18,197 bases of DNA from an uncultured Clostridia bacterium (GTDB taxonomy: Bacteria > Bacillota > Clostridia > Peptostreptococcales > Anaerovoracaceae). The notes under the pieces were generated by a model. It was not told the origin of the DNA, searched no databases, and saw nothing but the letters and a program-made list of their open reading frames with translations. The stretch covers positions 1 to 18,197 of the forward strand of contig CAKQHH010000030.1 in NCBI GenBank assembly GCA_934234035.1, read 5' to 3'. Position 1 is the first letter of the stretch; each line of letters starts with the position of its first letter. This document shows, in pieces, positions 1 to 6,851 of this stretch. A program made the position numbers and the translations under genes.

Positions 1-608
1 TCGGGAATCGCATAAGCAGACTGGATATAATAGCGCTTGGAACCCTGGTTGCAGACAAAATCAATTTCCAGCTGTTTACGGATGTTGGCGCCTTTCTCAT
101 TGGTTTCATACTGCATGATGACACCCTCATCCACATTGAAGCCCCTCATTTTCAGCTCGTTAAAAATAATATTCTCCATGCTGTGAGTTTCTTCAATCTG
201 ACGGAAATTCAACCGGGCATTGCGAAGCCCCATATCCGTAAAATAATACTTTACCGGGGTGTCAATGTATTTCTTTCCCTTCACATCATATCGAATTGCG
301 CTGTCAATCAGGAAGGAATCACAAAGATAATCAATGTACCGCTTGATTGTGGAATTGCTGATTTTCTTTTTCTTAACCGTTTGAAATGTCGCGGACAGTT
401 TCTGCGGATTAGTCAGAGAACCAATCGCGGAGGACAGAATGTTTAAAAGCTCTTCTAATTCTGCTTTGTTGCGAATATTATGCCTGCCAACGATATCCGA
501 AATATAGGTTTCCTCAAAGAGAGATTTCAAAAACGCAATTTTCAATCCGGCGTGGTAAATTCAAGTACCCAGCAGCTGTACTTCATCAAGCAATACATAA
601 TACTCGTC
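1..608 (-). pseudogene. Remnant of AAA/DUF4143-family ATP-binding protein
   Basis: Read on the minus strand, positions 560 to 3 are one open frame. It contains ETYISDIVGRHNIRNKAELE, then YYFTDMGLRNARLNFRQIEE, then LEIDFVCNQGSKRYYIQSA, which is the typical C-terminal (DUF4143, restriction-like fold) half of the COG1373 AAA ATPases. The same frame upstream, behind a TGA stop at 563-561, contains DEYYVLLDEVQLLGT (608-564), which looks like the Walker B segment of this family. The roughly 100 or more residues that normally separate these two blocks are missing, and no Walker A is found before the neighbouring gene at 716. I infer an internal deletion plus loss of the N-terminus. The C-terminal end runs off the window. 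The role of the family is poorly known; this copy is very probably inactive. Confidence 0.8.
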
Positions 609-630
609 CGTAACCGGTTTACAACTACCG

Positions 631-670
631 TATTTAAGATTTTTGCGGTTTCCCGCAAAAATCTTAAATA
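631..670. repeat. Perfect 18-bp inverted repeat with 4-nt loop
   Basis: TATTTAAGATTTTTGCGG (631-648) is followed by a 4-nt loop and its exact reverse complement (653-670). On the minus strand the loop reads GAAA closed by G-C pairs, a GNRA-type tetraloop. It lies 46 nt past the stop codon of the minus-strand methyltransferase gene, so it may end or stabilise that transcript. There is no clean T-run after it on either side, so a terminator call is only tentative. It sits upstream of the degraded ATPase frame. Confidence 0.75.
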
Positions 671-715
671 GCCATACTTATCAAAATCCGGAGACAGGTG
701 CCAGCCGGTCAAAAT

Positions 716-2449
716 TTACTTTCTTAAGTCATCGTACACGCCGGAGATGTCCTGCCGAAGCGCTTCAATCCGGTGGATGCTTTCGTGCAACTCAGCGATG
801 AGCGATTCTTCTTTTTCGGCAATTCGCTTCTGCTTTTCCGGGTCGATGGCATCGTATTGCAATTCGCAGAGCTGCTTTGGGTTAATGGCAAAAATCATAC
901 TGCCGGTCTGTGCAACGCTGAGGCACAAGTTGCCGTCATCACTGTCGAAGAATGCTTTTAGGTAATATGGCTCTAAAGTGTCGTTGCATCTTACGACAAT
1001 GAGATTCCCCGTCGCGATAATATTTCGATCCTGGATATTTTCCGCAACGGCCGTGCTGATTTTGGTTCCCCGGGCGGAGATAATTACATCGCCGTCTTGC
1101 AGCATGTATTTCTTGTACTTTTCAATTTTGTCAATATGCACTTCCACAAGCTCTTCATCCATGTAGCCGTTGCTGATGTTGGCCAGATTCAGGAGATAGC
1201 CGTTTGGCGCCTTGCCGCCGAGATTCGACATTTCTTTCTGCTTATCGGACGTAATCTGAGCCCCCCTGAAAATGTCTCGGGTTCCTTCGGAAAGCTTCCG
1301 GGCGTTGGTAAAACAAACTTTTTCATCCAGAACGTACCGCATCGGGTCGAAGGAGTAGGTGTTATCCGCAATCGTCCGAGGCGCAACTTCAATATAGTCG
1401 TCGGAAGGACGGTTTTCGTCCTCAAGATTTGCACCACCGTTAAAATACAGGTCCAAGATGCGGTCCCTTTCGGTGTTCGTAAGCACATTTCGGAATTTTA
1501 TTTTTTCATAATAAGAAGCGGCGTTCACCATCTTGATGCGATCGTTGTTCTCACTCAACACCAGCATGGCGATTTGGATGCCGGTATTCATGAGCAGGCC
1601 TTCCGGCAATAAAACGACGCCTTCCAGCGTTCCCGATTCCAGTAGCTCTTTCCGGAATTCTTTTTCGGATTCCAGATACAACAGGCTTGCTCGGATGAAG
1701 GCAATTCCTTTGCCGCCTTCCTTCATCATCTTTCGCATTGCCCGGATGTACGCCCATTCGGAAGAGTGAACGGAAACGCGCTTTGCTGTTTTTTCATCAA
1801 ACAATCCGCATGACAGAAGCTGCTTGGATTCGAGCCGCTGCTTTATCGGCATGTGGCAGAAAACGGCATCGTACTGTGGGAGTTCCGGATTGCGAAAATC
1901 AATATCGAATACGTCTTCACAGCGAATGTTGTTCATATCCCGATTCAGAATGAGCATTTTCATTCGGGCCACGATTGCGTCCTCTTGTTTGATCTCTATG
2001 CCGTGAAGCTCGCCGGCTTTTTCGTGGATTGCGGTTTCGGTCAGAAATACACCTTGGCCGCAGCCGATATCCATTACGGTTTTGGATTCGGAAGGGGCAA
2101 AAACCGCTGCGGCGAGTTTCTCGATATCTCCGCTTGTATACGACCCGTAGATTTCATTATCCCGATTCCGGTAAGCGCTCACAAAATCAGGCACATCGAT
2201 GTCCTCGATGGTGTCTAGGGTTTCCCGAATTCTCCCTGCGTCTTCTTCAGCGGCAAACAGGTCGTGGAAGATGAAAGAGAGAATGTCCCGATGTTCCGGA
2301 CACACTGCGGTATTTAATGTTTCGTGCGCTTCCGAAAGCGCATCCTGTGCCAATGCGTCATCGAGAACTTCTCGTCTAAACATTCGATTCAATGCGAGCA
2401 CACCGAATGTAATTTGGTTCTGAATGACCGGATCGATATTTTTCAACAT
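716..2449 (-). CDS. N6-adenine DNA methyltransferase-like protein fused to an HsdS-type recognition domain; catalytic motif missing
   Basis: 577 aa. The SAM-binding motif I is clear (VMDIGCGQGVFLTET, about residues 125-139). A methyltransferase core follows to about residue 350. The C-terminal part (about 415-575) resembles a type I specificity-subunit recognition domain (LLNLANISNGYMDEE, LQDGDVIISARGTKISTAVA, ATGNLIVVR, YYLKAFFDS, INPKQLCEL) ending in a coiled-coil-like helix. Where motif IV (NPPF/Y or a close variant) is expected, after the strand YDAVF, the sequence is CHMPI (198-202), so the catalytic Asn and the aromatic residue appear replaced. I chose the ATG at 2449-2447 because AGGAGG (2461-2456) lies 6 nt upstream; the longer frame to 2518 would start inside the promoter. 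No restriction subunit is beside it. Family call is confident; activity is doubtful. Confidence 0.85.
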   Translation of the reverse strand: MLKNIDPVIQNQITFGVLALNRMFRREVLDDALAQDALSEAHETLNTAVCPEHRDILSFIFHDLFAAEEDAGRIRETLDTIEDIDVPDFVSAYRNRDNEIYGSYTSGDIEKLAAAVFAPSESKTVMDIGCGQGVFLTETAIHEKAGELHGIEIKQEDAIVARMKMLILNRDMNNIRCEDVFDIDFRNPELPQYDAVFCHMPIKQRLESKQLLSCGLFDEKTAKRVSVHSSEWAYIRAMRKMMKEGGKGIAFIRASLLYLESEKEFRKELLESGTLEGVVLLPEGLLMNTGIQIAMLVLSENNDRIKMVNAASYYEKIKFRNVLTNTERDRILDLYFNGGANLEDENRPSDDYIEVAPRTIADNTYSFDPMRYVLDEKVCFTNARKLSEGTRDIFRGAQITSDKQKEMSNLGGKAPNGYLLNLANISNGYMDEELVEVHIDKIEKYKKYMLQDGDVIISARGTKISTAVAENIQDRNIIATGNLIVVRCNDTLEPYYLKAFFDSDDGNLCLSVAQTGSMIFAINPKQLCELQYDAIDPEKQKRIAEKEESLIAELHESIHRIEALRQDISGVYDDLRK

Positions 2450-2471
2450 GATAGACCTCCTAAAAATATGC

Positions 2472-2549
2472 TTGGTATTTGATAACCTAAATTTAGCACA
2501 CGCGACTGTGGTCGTCAAGAACTTTTTTTGGTATTTGATAACCTAAATT
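2472..2549. promoter_or_regulatory. Two-copy 22-bp direct repeat framing the promoter (probable operators)
   Basis: A 22-bp sequence beginning TTGGTATTTGATAACCTAAA occurs at 2472-2493 and again, unchanged, at 2528-2549 (56 bp between starts). On the minus strand, one copy sits upstream of the -35 box and the other overlaps the -10 box. The inner GGTTATCAAATACC is partly palindromic. This is the layout of a repressor binding at two sites around a promoter. The regulator is unknown; self-regulation by the recognition domain of the methyltransferase-like protein is one possibility. Confidence 0.6.
2490..2518 (-). promoter_or_regulatory. Sigma-A-type promoter of the methyltransferase gene
   Basis: On the minus strand, TTGACG (2518-2513) and TAAATT (2495-2490) are separated by exactly 17 bp, and the predicted start lies a short distance before the AGGAGG and ATG of the methyltransferase gene. 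The -10 box overlaps one copy of a 22-bp direct repeat. Confidence 0.65.
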
Positions 2550-2571
2550 CTACAAAGCGACGTTTTTTGCC

Positions 2572-2600
2572 TTTACGGATTTTTCAATAAATACTATAAT
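2572..2600 (+). promoter_or_regulatory. Promoter for the DUF4428/DUF3320 gene
   Basis: TTTACG (2572-2577), a 17-bp spacer and a perfect TATAAT (2595-2600) point rightwards. A start near 2607 would give a leader of about 280 nt before the ATG at 2889. The promoter is divergent from the methyltransferase promoter, and the 22-bp repeat at 2528-2549 lies just upstream of its -35 box, so one regulator could affect both directions. Confidence 0.6.
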
Positions 2601-2612
2601 TAAAGCAATCAC

Positions 2613-2650
2613 CTGTTTCGGGTAATTGGGGAAACAGTATTTACCCAATT
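2613..2650 (+). ncRNA. Possible H-type pseudoknot in the leader
   Basis: CTGTTTC (2613-2619) can pair with GAAACAG (2631-2637). The loop between them contains AATTGGG (2624-2630), which can pair with CCCAATT (2644-2650) downstream. This gives two 7-bp stems with a 4-nt first loop, no nucleotide between stems and a 6-nt last loop, the classic H-type geometry. A competing hairpin, GGGTAA (2620-2625) with TTACCC (2641-2646), excludes both stems. It lies a few nucleotides after the predicted transcription start, a good place for a regulatory switch. It does not resemble the preQ1 or SAM-II riboswitch consensus that I know. Confidence 0.4.
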
Positions 2651-2702
2651 TGAAAAGCTTTCGACGGACAGCACCGGCAGAAAATCATACTGAGTTGATA
2701 GG

Positions 2703-2724
2703 AAACCGCCGTTAAACCGCCGTT
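2703..2724. repeat. Tandem 11-bp direct repeat
   Basis: AAACCGCCGTT occurs twice in a row (2703-2713 and 2714-2724), directly before the five-copy repeat array in the same leader. It has no evident function. Confidence 0.6.
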
Positions 2725-2727
2725 AAA

Positions 2728-2821
2728 GTGCCGGATACTGTAGGAAGAATGCCGGATACTGCCAATAAAGTGCCGGATACTAAGAAAAAATGCCGGATAG
2801 TTTAGGCGGAGTGCCGGATAC
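2728..2821. repeat. Five-copy phased repeat, core RTGCCGGATACT
   Basis: Cores start at 2728, 2749, 2770, 2790 and 2811, so spacing is 21, 21, 20 and 21 bp, about two helical turns. The spacers differ in sequence. Read as protein on the plus strand, the array gives KVPDT..RMPDT..KVPDT, then, after a one-base slip in copy 4, KMPDS..GVPDT. This resembles the repetitive tails of AlbA_2-type and related Firmicutes proteins, so it may be a relic of a coding repeat. Alternatively it is an operator array for the gene at 2889. Both readings are inference. Confidence 0.7.
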
Positions 2822-2888
2822 GACGTTTGAGAGAAGCATACAGAAGAATAATAATCAGCACAAATAGCACAACACAAAGGAGGTACAC

Positions 2889-5438
2889 ATGGCGAAGGAA
2901 TGTTCTATATGCGGAAAGAAATTGGGTTTCCTGTCGGGGAAAGTGGCGGTATCAGATGGAATCGTTTGCGATTCCTGCTGGTTTGCCGCGGGTCTGGATT
3001 TGAGCATTAATTCCATGATGACCTCGAACACGCGTACCGTGAACCAGCTCCGGGACATGATTGAAATCGAGGTGCTCAAGCGGGCGGCGGAGCTGACGGG
3101 ACGGACAGATCTGGCGGCAGCGGCCCCGCAGGCAGAGGTTCCGGCAGAGAAGACCCCGGCGGTAAAAACAACACCGGCGCGTAAGGCGGGGGCGACCGAT
3201 GCCAAACCGGTGGACATCATTCTGGAAGTGGGTAAGGACCGGAAGGTGAATTTCCAATGCGTGGGACAGCCGGTCATCAACCTGGAAGATTTGATTCAGG
3301 GCAATGAGATGATTATCGGAGATGGTTTCATCCTTAACCAAAGCAAAGAAACCTTGCCGGACGTTCGAATCGCCTGTGAATTCCAGCCGGCCATTGTGGA
3401 CCCGGGACTCCTGTACTACGAAGAGGGTACTTTTACCGCAGGCGTGGAAGGAAAATTCGAAATCGACGACCCGCCGGTGAACCTGGAGGAATACGCGAAA
3501 ATCAAACGCACCCGGAACGGCAAAATCCGTTTCACCCTGTTCATGGGAGAGCAGGAGGTGGGCACCGCGGAGTGCGGCATGCGGGTGAAGCCGGCGCCGG
3601 AAGAGGAAATGCAGAAATACATGAAGTCGGTGATGTACGAGACGGAAAAGAATGCCTCCGGTCCGGTGAACGTGTTTTTATATGCCCGGGCGGACGGAAC
3701 CTTCGACGAGGACCTGATGCGGCGGCCGGACCTGCTGTACGCCATGTACGCCAACGGTCAGGAGCAGCTGATCGGGGACGTGTACGTGGCCAACGAAACC
3801 GGCAAAAAGCTCAAGAACATTCAGTTTCGGGCGGATTTTACGTCGGATATTCTGGAGCCGGTGGATGTTTTTCTGGGGGACGTGCCGGCGGGGGAGAACA
3901 TCGTCTTTGAGGTGGACGACCCGGCCATCAACCTCCGTAAATTAGAGCAGATTACGGAAATCGAGACCTGCACCGCCACCTACACCCTCACCGTGAACGG
4001 CAAAAAAGTCTCGGAGGCCTGCGGCCGTGTGACGATCTGTCCGTACGATCAGTGGAACGGCGCCCTGGTTCTGCTGCCGGCCTACATGACGCCGAACCAT
4101 CCGGATATCATCGGGCTCCTGCAGCAGGCGGCGCGCTGGATGCAGAAGGAAGGCATGAACCCGTCCCTGGAGGGCTATCAGGGCGATGCCAAAAGGGTGG
4201 AAGAGATGACCATGGGCGTGTACAACGCCATAAAAGAAGCCGGCATCATCTACTCGAATCCGCCGGCCAGCTTCTTCGGACCGCAGCGGGTGCGTCTGGG
4301 GGAGACGGTGATGCAGCAGAAATTTGCTACCTGCATGGACATTACCGTGCTCTTCGCTTCCTGTCTGGAATCCTTTGGGCTCCACCCGGTCCTGATTACG
4401 GCACCGGCACATATTTTTGCCGGCGTGTGGCTGACTTCCAAAGGCCGTTGCAGCGAACCGGTTCTTTCCGATACGGCGCAGCTGCGGAAGCTCATTAAGG
4501 AGGGGAAACTGGTGGCTTTGGAATGCACCGCCATGACCCTGGGAAAGAACCTTTCCTACAAAGAGGCGAGGAAGGAAGCGGAAGAAATCCTGAAGGCGCT
4601 GGACGAAAACAAAATCCCGGATAACGATTGCATCGACGTGCAGCTGGTGCGGAACATCGGCATCCGGCCGATTCCGATGCGCCGAAATCCGGCCGGCGTC
4701 ATCGCGGAACCTTCGGTAGAAGCGCCGGCGAAAGCCTCCGGCGAGGCGCCTGCTGAGACCGCTGAGAAGGCACCTCGCAAAACCCCGGCGAAAGAAAAGC
4801 CGGCGGTCCCGGAGATCTCCGAAGCCATTGAAGCTGCAGCTACCGTCAAAACTCCGGCCGCCGCAGCTTCCGCGGAACCTCTCCGCTACATTCGGGAAGA
4901 GTACCGCGTGTTCGAGAAAGACCTCTCGCAGATTACCATCGATAATTTCTACGACCGTCAGACCAAAAAGCTGATCAAGGAGGCCATTTCGGAAATCGTG
5001 CAGGTGGAAGGTCCAATCAGCCAACCGGCCCTGATTCGCACCCTGATTAATTCCACCGGTCTGGGCAGAGCCGGCAAAAACATCTCGGAACACCTAGATA
5101 AGCTGGTGGCAACGGCGGACGTAAAAATCACCCGCCAATCCGGGGTTCGCTTCCTGTGGAATCACGGTTCGAATCCGGCAGACTATCACACCTTCCGTTT
5201 CCGGGAACAGCGGAATACGGAGGACATCTGCAAATACGAACTGAAGAATGCCGTGTGCTGCCTGCTTCAGGAGAACGGCCCTATGACCAAGGAGGAAATT
5301 ACCAAAGCCATGGTGAACCTTCTGGGATACAGCCGCTCCAGCCACCGAATCGAGGAATGCGCGGCGGATGCCATCAAGGCGGCCCGGGAGTTGAAAGCCA
5401 TCGAGCAGAATGAGCGGAAGCAGTTTGTAGTGCGTTGA
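2889..5438 (+). CDS. DUF4428 zinc finger - beta-sandwich - transglutaminase-like - DUF3320 protein
   Basis: 849 aa, start supported by AAAGGAGG shortly before the ATG. Domains in order: a CxxC...CxxC zinc finger (residues 5-30, CSIC and CDSC, DUF4428 type); an Ala/Pro linker (about 75-110); two related beta-sandwich modules (about 113-235 and 245-385), each with an F-E-(I/V)-DDP-x-(V/I)-NL stretch; a transglutaminase-like domain (about 390-600) with C482 in ATCMDIT, H508 in APAHIFAGVWL and probable E545 in LECTAMT; a second Ala/Pro/Glu linker (about 605-660); and a DUF3320 winged-helix-like domain (from about 666, with EGPISQPALIRTL and FLWNHG). The same modules flank the SF1 helicase and nuclease of the large DUF4011/DUF3320 helicases; here no helicase or nuclease motif exists. 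No signal peptide or membrane segment is seen, so it should be cytoplasmic. Substrate unknown. The fic gene follows after 10 bp. Confidence 0.8.
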   Translation: MAKECSICGKKLGFLSGKVAVSDGIVCDSCWFAAGLDLSINSMMTSNTRTVNQLRDMIEIEVLKRAAELTGRTDLAAAAPQAEVPAEKTPAVKTTPARKAGATDAKPVDIILEVGKDRKVNFQCVGQPVINLEDLIQGNEMIIGDGFILNQSKETLPDVRIACEFQPAIVDPGLLYYEEGTFTAGVEGKFEIDDPPVNLEEYAKIKRTRNGKIRFTLFMGEQEVGTAECGMRVKPAPEEEMQKYMKSVMYETEKNASGPVNVFLYARADGTFDEDLMRRPDLLYAMYANGQEQLIGDVYVANETGKKLKNIQFRADFTSDILEPVDVFLGDVPAGENIVFEVDDPAINLRKLEQITEIETCTATYTLTVNGKKVSEACGRVTICPYDQWNGALVLLPAYMTPNHPDIIGLLQQAARWMQKEGMNPSLEGYQGDAKRVEEMTMGVYNAIKEAGIIYSNPPASFFGPQRVRLGETVMQQKFATCMDITVLFASCLESFGLHPVLITAPAHIFAGVWLTSKGRCSEPVLSDTAQLRKLIKEGKLVALECTAMTLGKNLSYKEARKEAEEILKALDENKIPDNDCIDVQLVRNIGIRPIPMRRNPAGVIAEPSVEAPAKASGEAPAETAEKAPRKTPAKEKPAVPEISEAIEAAATVKTPAAAASAEPLRYIREEYRVFEKDLSQITIDNFYDRQTKKLIKEAISEIVQVEGPISQPALIRTLINSTGLGRAGKNISEHLDKLVATADVKITRQSGVRFLWNHGSNPADYHTFRFREQRNTEDICKYELKNAVCCLLQENGPMTKEEITKAMVNLLGYSRSSHRIEECAADAIKAARELKAIEQNERKQFVVR

Positions 5439-5448
5439 GGAGTAAAAG

Positions 5449-6459
5449 ATGAATGAATATACCCCACCTTTCCAAATGACGGAAGAAATCACCAATTTGA
5501 TTATTGAAATCGGAGAATACGTTGGATCCATTTCAACATATGAATCGCTGCATGCGAATCCTGTTTTGCGGCGGGAGAATCGAATCCGATCGATTCACTC
5601 GTCGTTGGCCATTGAACAGAACACATTAACATTAGAGCAAGTAACAGATATTGTGAATGGGAAACGGGTTCTGGGACCTCCGGAGGATGTACGGGAAGCA
5701 AAAAACGCGTATGAAGCATATGAGCTTGCATCACAACTAAATCCATATGATGTTAGAGATTTGCTGAAGGCACATAAGATTATGATGGGAGGACTTGTTC
5801 GTGAAGCGGGCATCTTTCGGTCAAATAATGTAGGAGTCTATTCCGGAACCGAACTGATTCATGCAGGGACTCCCGCAAATTACGTGCCGGAAGTAATGGA
5901 GCAGTTATTTTCCTGGTTGAAAAAATCAAAGTACCATCCGCTGGTGAAGAGTTGTATTTTTCACTATGAGTTTGAATTTATCCATCCGTTTGCGGATGGA
6001 AACGGTCGAACCGGTAGGTTATGGCAATCGCTGATTTTACAGAAATGGAAGCCCTTTTTTGCATGGCTGCCTATAGAGACTTTGGTTCATGAGAATCAGG
6101 AAGTATATTACAATGCGTTGCAGACGGCAAATAATATGGGGGAGTCAACTGTTTTTGTAGAATTTATGCTTGAAATAATTCGGGATGCTTTGCGAGAAAT
6201 TGAAACTCAGAATACGAACGAAGAGAATGCTACAGCAGAACAATTAATGGATGAAAGCAATGTTAAAGGCGGTCTTGTTGTAAATGAAGAAAGAATTTTA
6301 AAACTGCTAGAGCAAGATGGGCATCTTACCGCAAATGTATTGGCAAGCACACTTGGAATTACATCCAGACAAGCACAAAGAATCTTGGCGAAGCTAAAAA
6401 AAGCGGGAAAAATTGTTCGCCATGGAGCTAGTAAGAACGGATGGTGGGAGGTCCGCTAG
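5449..6459 (+). CDS. Fic-family protein (predicted protein AMPylase) with C-terminal winged helix
   Basis: 336 aa, a normal length for this family. The active-site motif is intact: HPFADGNGR at residues 179-187, followed by TGRLW. In this family it transfers AMP, or another nucleotide or phosphate moiety, onto a target protein. An N-terminal helix carries SSLAIEQNTLTLEQV with E56, corresponding to the inhibitory (S/T)xxxE(G/N) motif of class II Fic proteins, though with Q after the Glu. The C-terminus (about 285-336) is a winged helix-turn-helix (VLASTLGITSRQAQRILAKL). The ATG is preceded by GAGGAG and starts 10 bp after the upstream gene, suggesting co-transcription and coupling. Its sequence is visibly richer in A+T than the upstream partner, so the two may have different histories. 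Targets are unknown. Confidence 0.9.
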   Translation: MNEYTPPFQMTEEITNLIIEIGEYVGSISTYESLHANPVLRRENRIRSIHSSLAIEQNTLTLEQVTDIVNGKRVLGPPEDVREAKNAYEAYELASQLNPYDVRDLLKAHKIMMGGLVREAGIFRSNNVGVYSGTELIHAGTPANYVPEVMEQLFSWLKKSKYHPLVKSCIFHYEFEFIHPFADGNGRTGRLWQSLILQKWKPFFAWLPIETLVHENQEVYYNALQTANNMGESTVFVEFMLEIIRDALREIETQNTNEENATAEQLMDESNVKGGLVVNEERILKLLEQDGHLTANVLASTLGITSRQAQRILAKLKKAGKIVRHGASKNGWWEVR

Positions 6460-6511
6460 GTGTAGATTGCTTTTCGGAGGCAGGTTTTAATTGCATGGTG
6501 CCGACATGCTC

Positions 6512-6559
6512 ATGTCGTAGTAAATGTCGTAAGAAATGTCGTAGCAAATGTCGTAAGAA
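6512..6559. repeat. Four tandem 12-bp repeats (ATGTCGTARRAA-like)
   Basis: ATGTCGTAGTAA, ATGTCGTAAGAA, ATGTCGTAGCAA and ATGTCGTAAGAA follow each other without gaps about 50 bp after the fic stop codon. In one frame they read NVVRNVVANVVRKIV, which resembles the repetitive tails found on some Firmicutes DNA-binding proteins. There is no start or gene context, so this is listed as a repeat and possible coding relic. Confidence 0.75.
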
Positions 6560-6662
6560 AATAGTTCGCAACTTTTTTCCGCCGCATAGCGTGCGGGTTT
6601 GGCCCGGTCGACAAGGCGGAAAGGGACCGGGCAAGAAGGGGCCGGCCCGGGAGGAGATGATA

Positions 6663-6718
6663 AGAATTGACGACGAACGGGGAACGATGGGGACGTTCGT
6701 CGTTAATTCTTTTCCTTT
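6663..6718 (+). terminator. Terminator-like hairpin 1 after fic
   Basis: A 17-bp stem (6663-6679 with 6694-6710, one G-T pair) with a 14-nt loop is followed by TTTTCCTTTT. It is the first good stop signal downstream of the two-gene unit. Confidence 0.7.
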
Positions 6719-6734
6719 TGGAATGATGATGTGA

Positions 6735-6778
6735 AGAGCTGAGCGGAGGCCGGGCCTCTGCTCAGCTCTTTTCACTTT
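6735..6778 (+). terminator. Terminator-like hairpin 2
   Basis: AGAGCTGAGCGGAGGC (6735-6750) pairs with 6754-6769 with one G-T pair and a 3-nt loop; TTTCACTTT follows. The A-rich left flank and T-rich right flank suggest it may work in either direction. Confidence 0.65.
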
Positions 6779-6792
6779 GGAATTAAGATGAA

Positions 6793-6837
6793 GAAAAGCG
6801 ATGCGGGAAGGCCGGTGGGCCTTCCGCATCGCTTTTC
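6793..6837 (+). terminator. Terminator-like hairpin 3
   Basis: GAAAAGCGATGCGGGAAGGCC (6793-6813) pairs with 6818-6837 over 20 bp with a single bulged G and a GGTG loop; ATCTTTCATC follows. The stem is unrelated in sequence to the two hairpins before it. Confidence 0.6.
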
Positions 6838-6851
6838 ATCTTTCATCAGAC

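Noticed and set aside
2450..2518. N-terminal extension of the methyltransferase to 2518
   Set aside because: The extension covers the promoter and operator repeat, and a strong AGGAGG site supports the start at 2449.
2613..2650. Known preQ1 or SAM-II riboswitch
   Set aside because: The pseudoknot size is similar, but the conserved ligand-binding bases that I know for these classes are not present.
3942..5093. 383-codon open frame on the minus strand
   Set aside because: It is antisense to the DUF3320 gene, rich in Arg, Gly and Phe, and has no recognisable domain or start signal.
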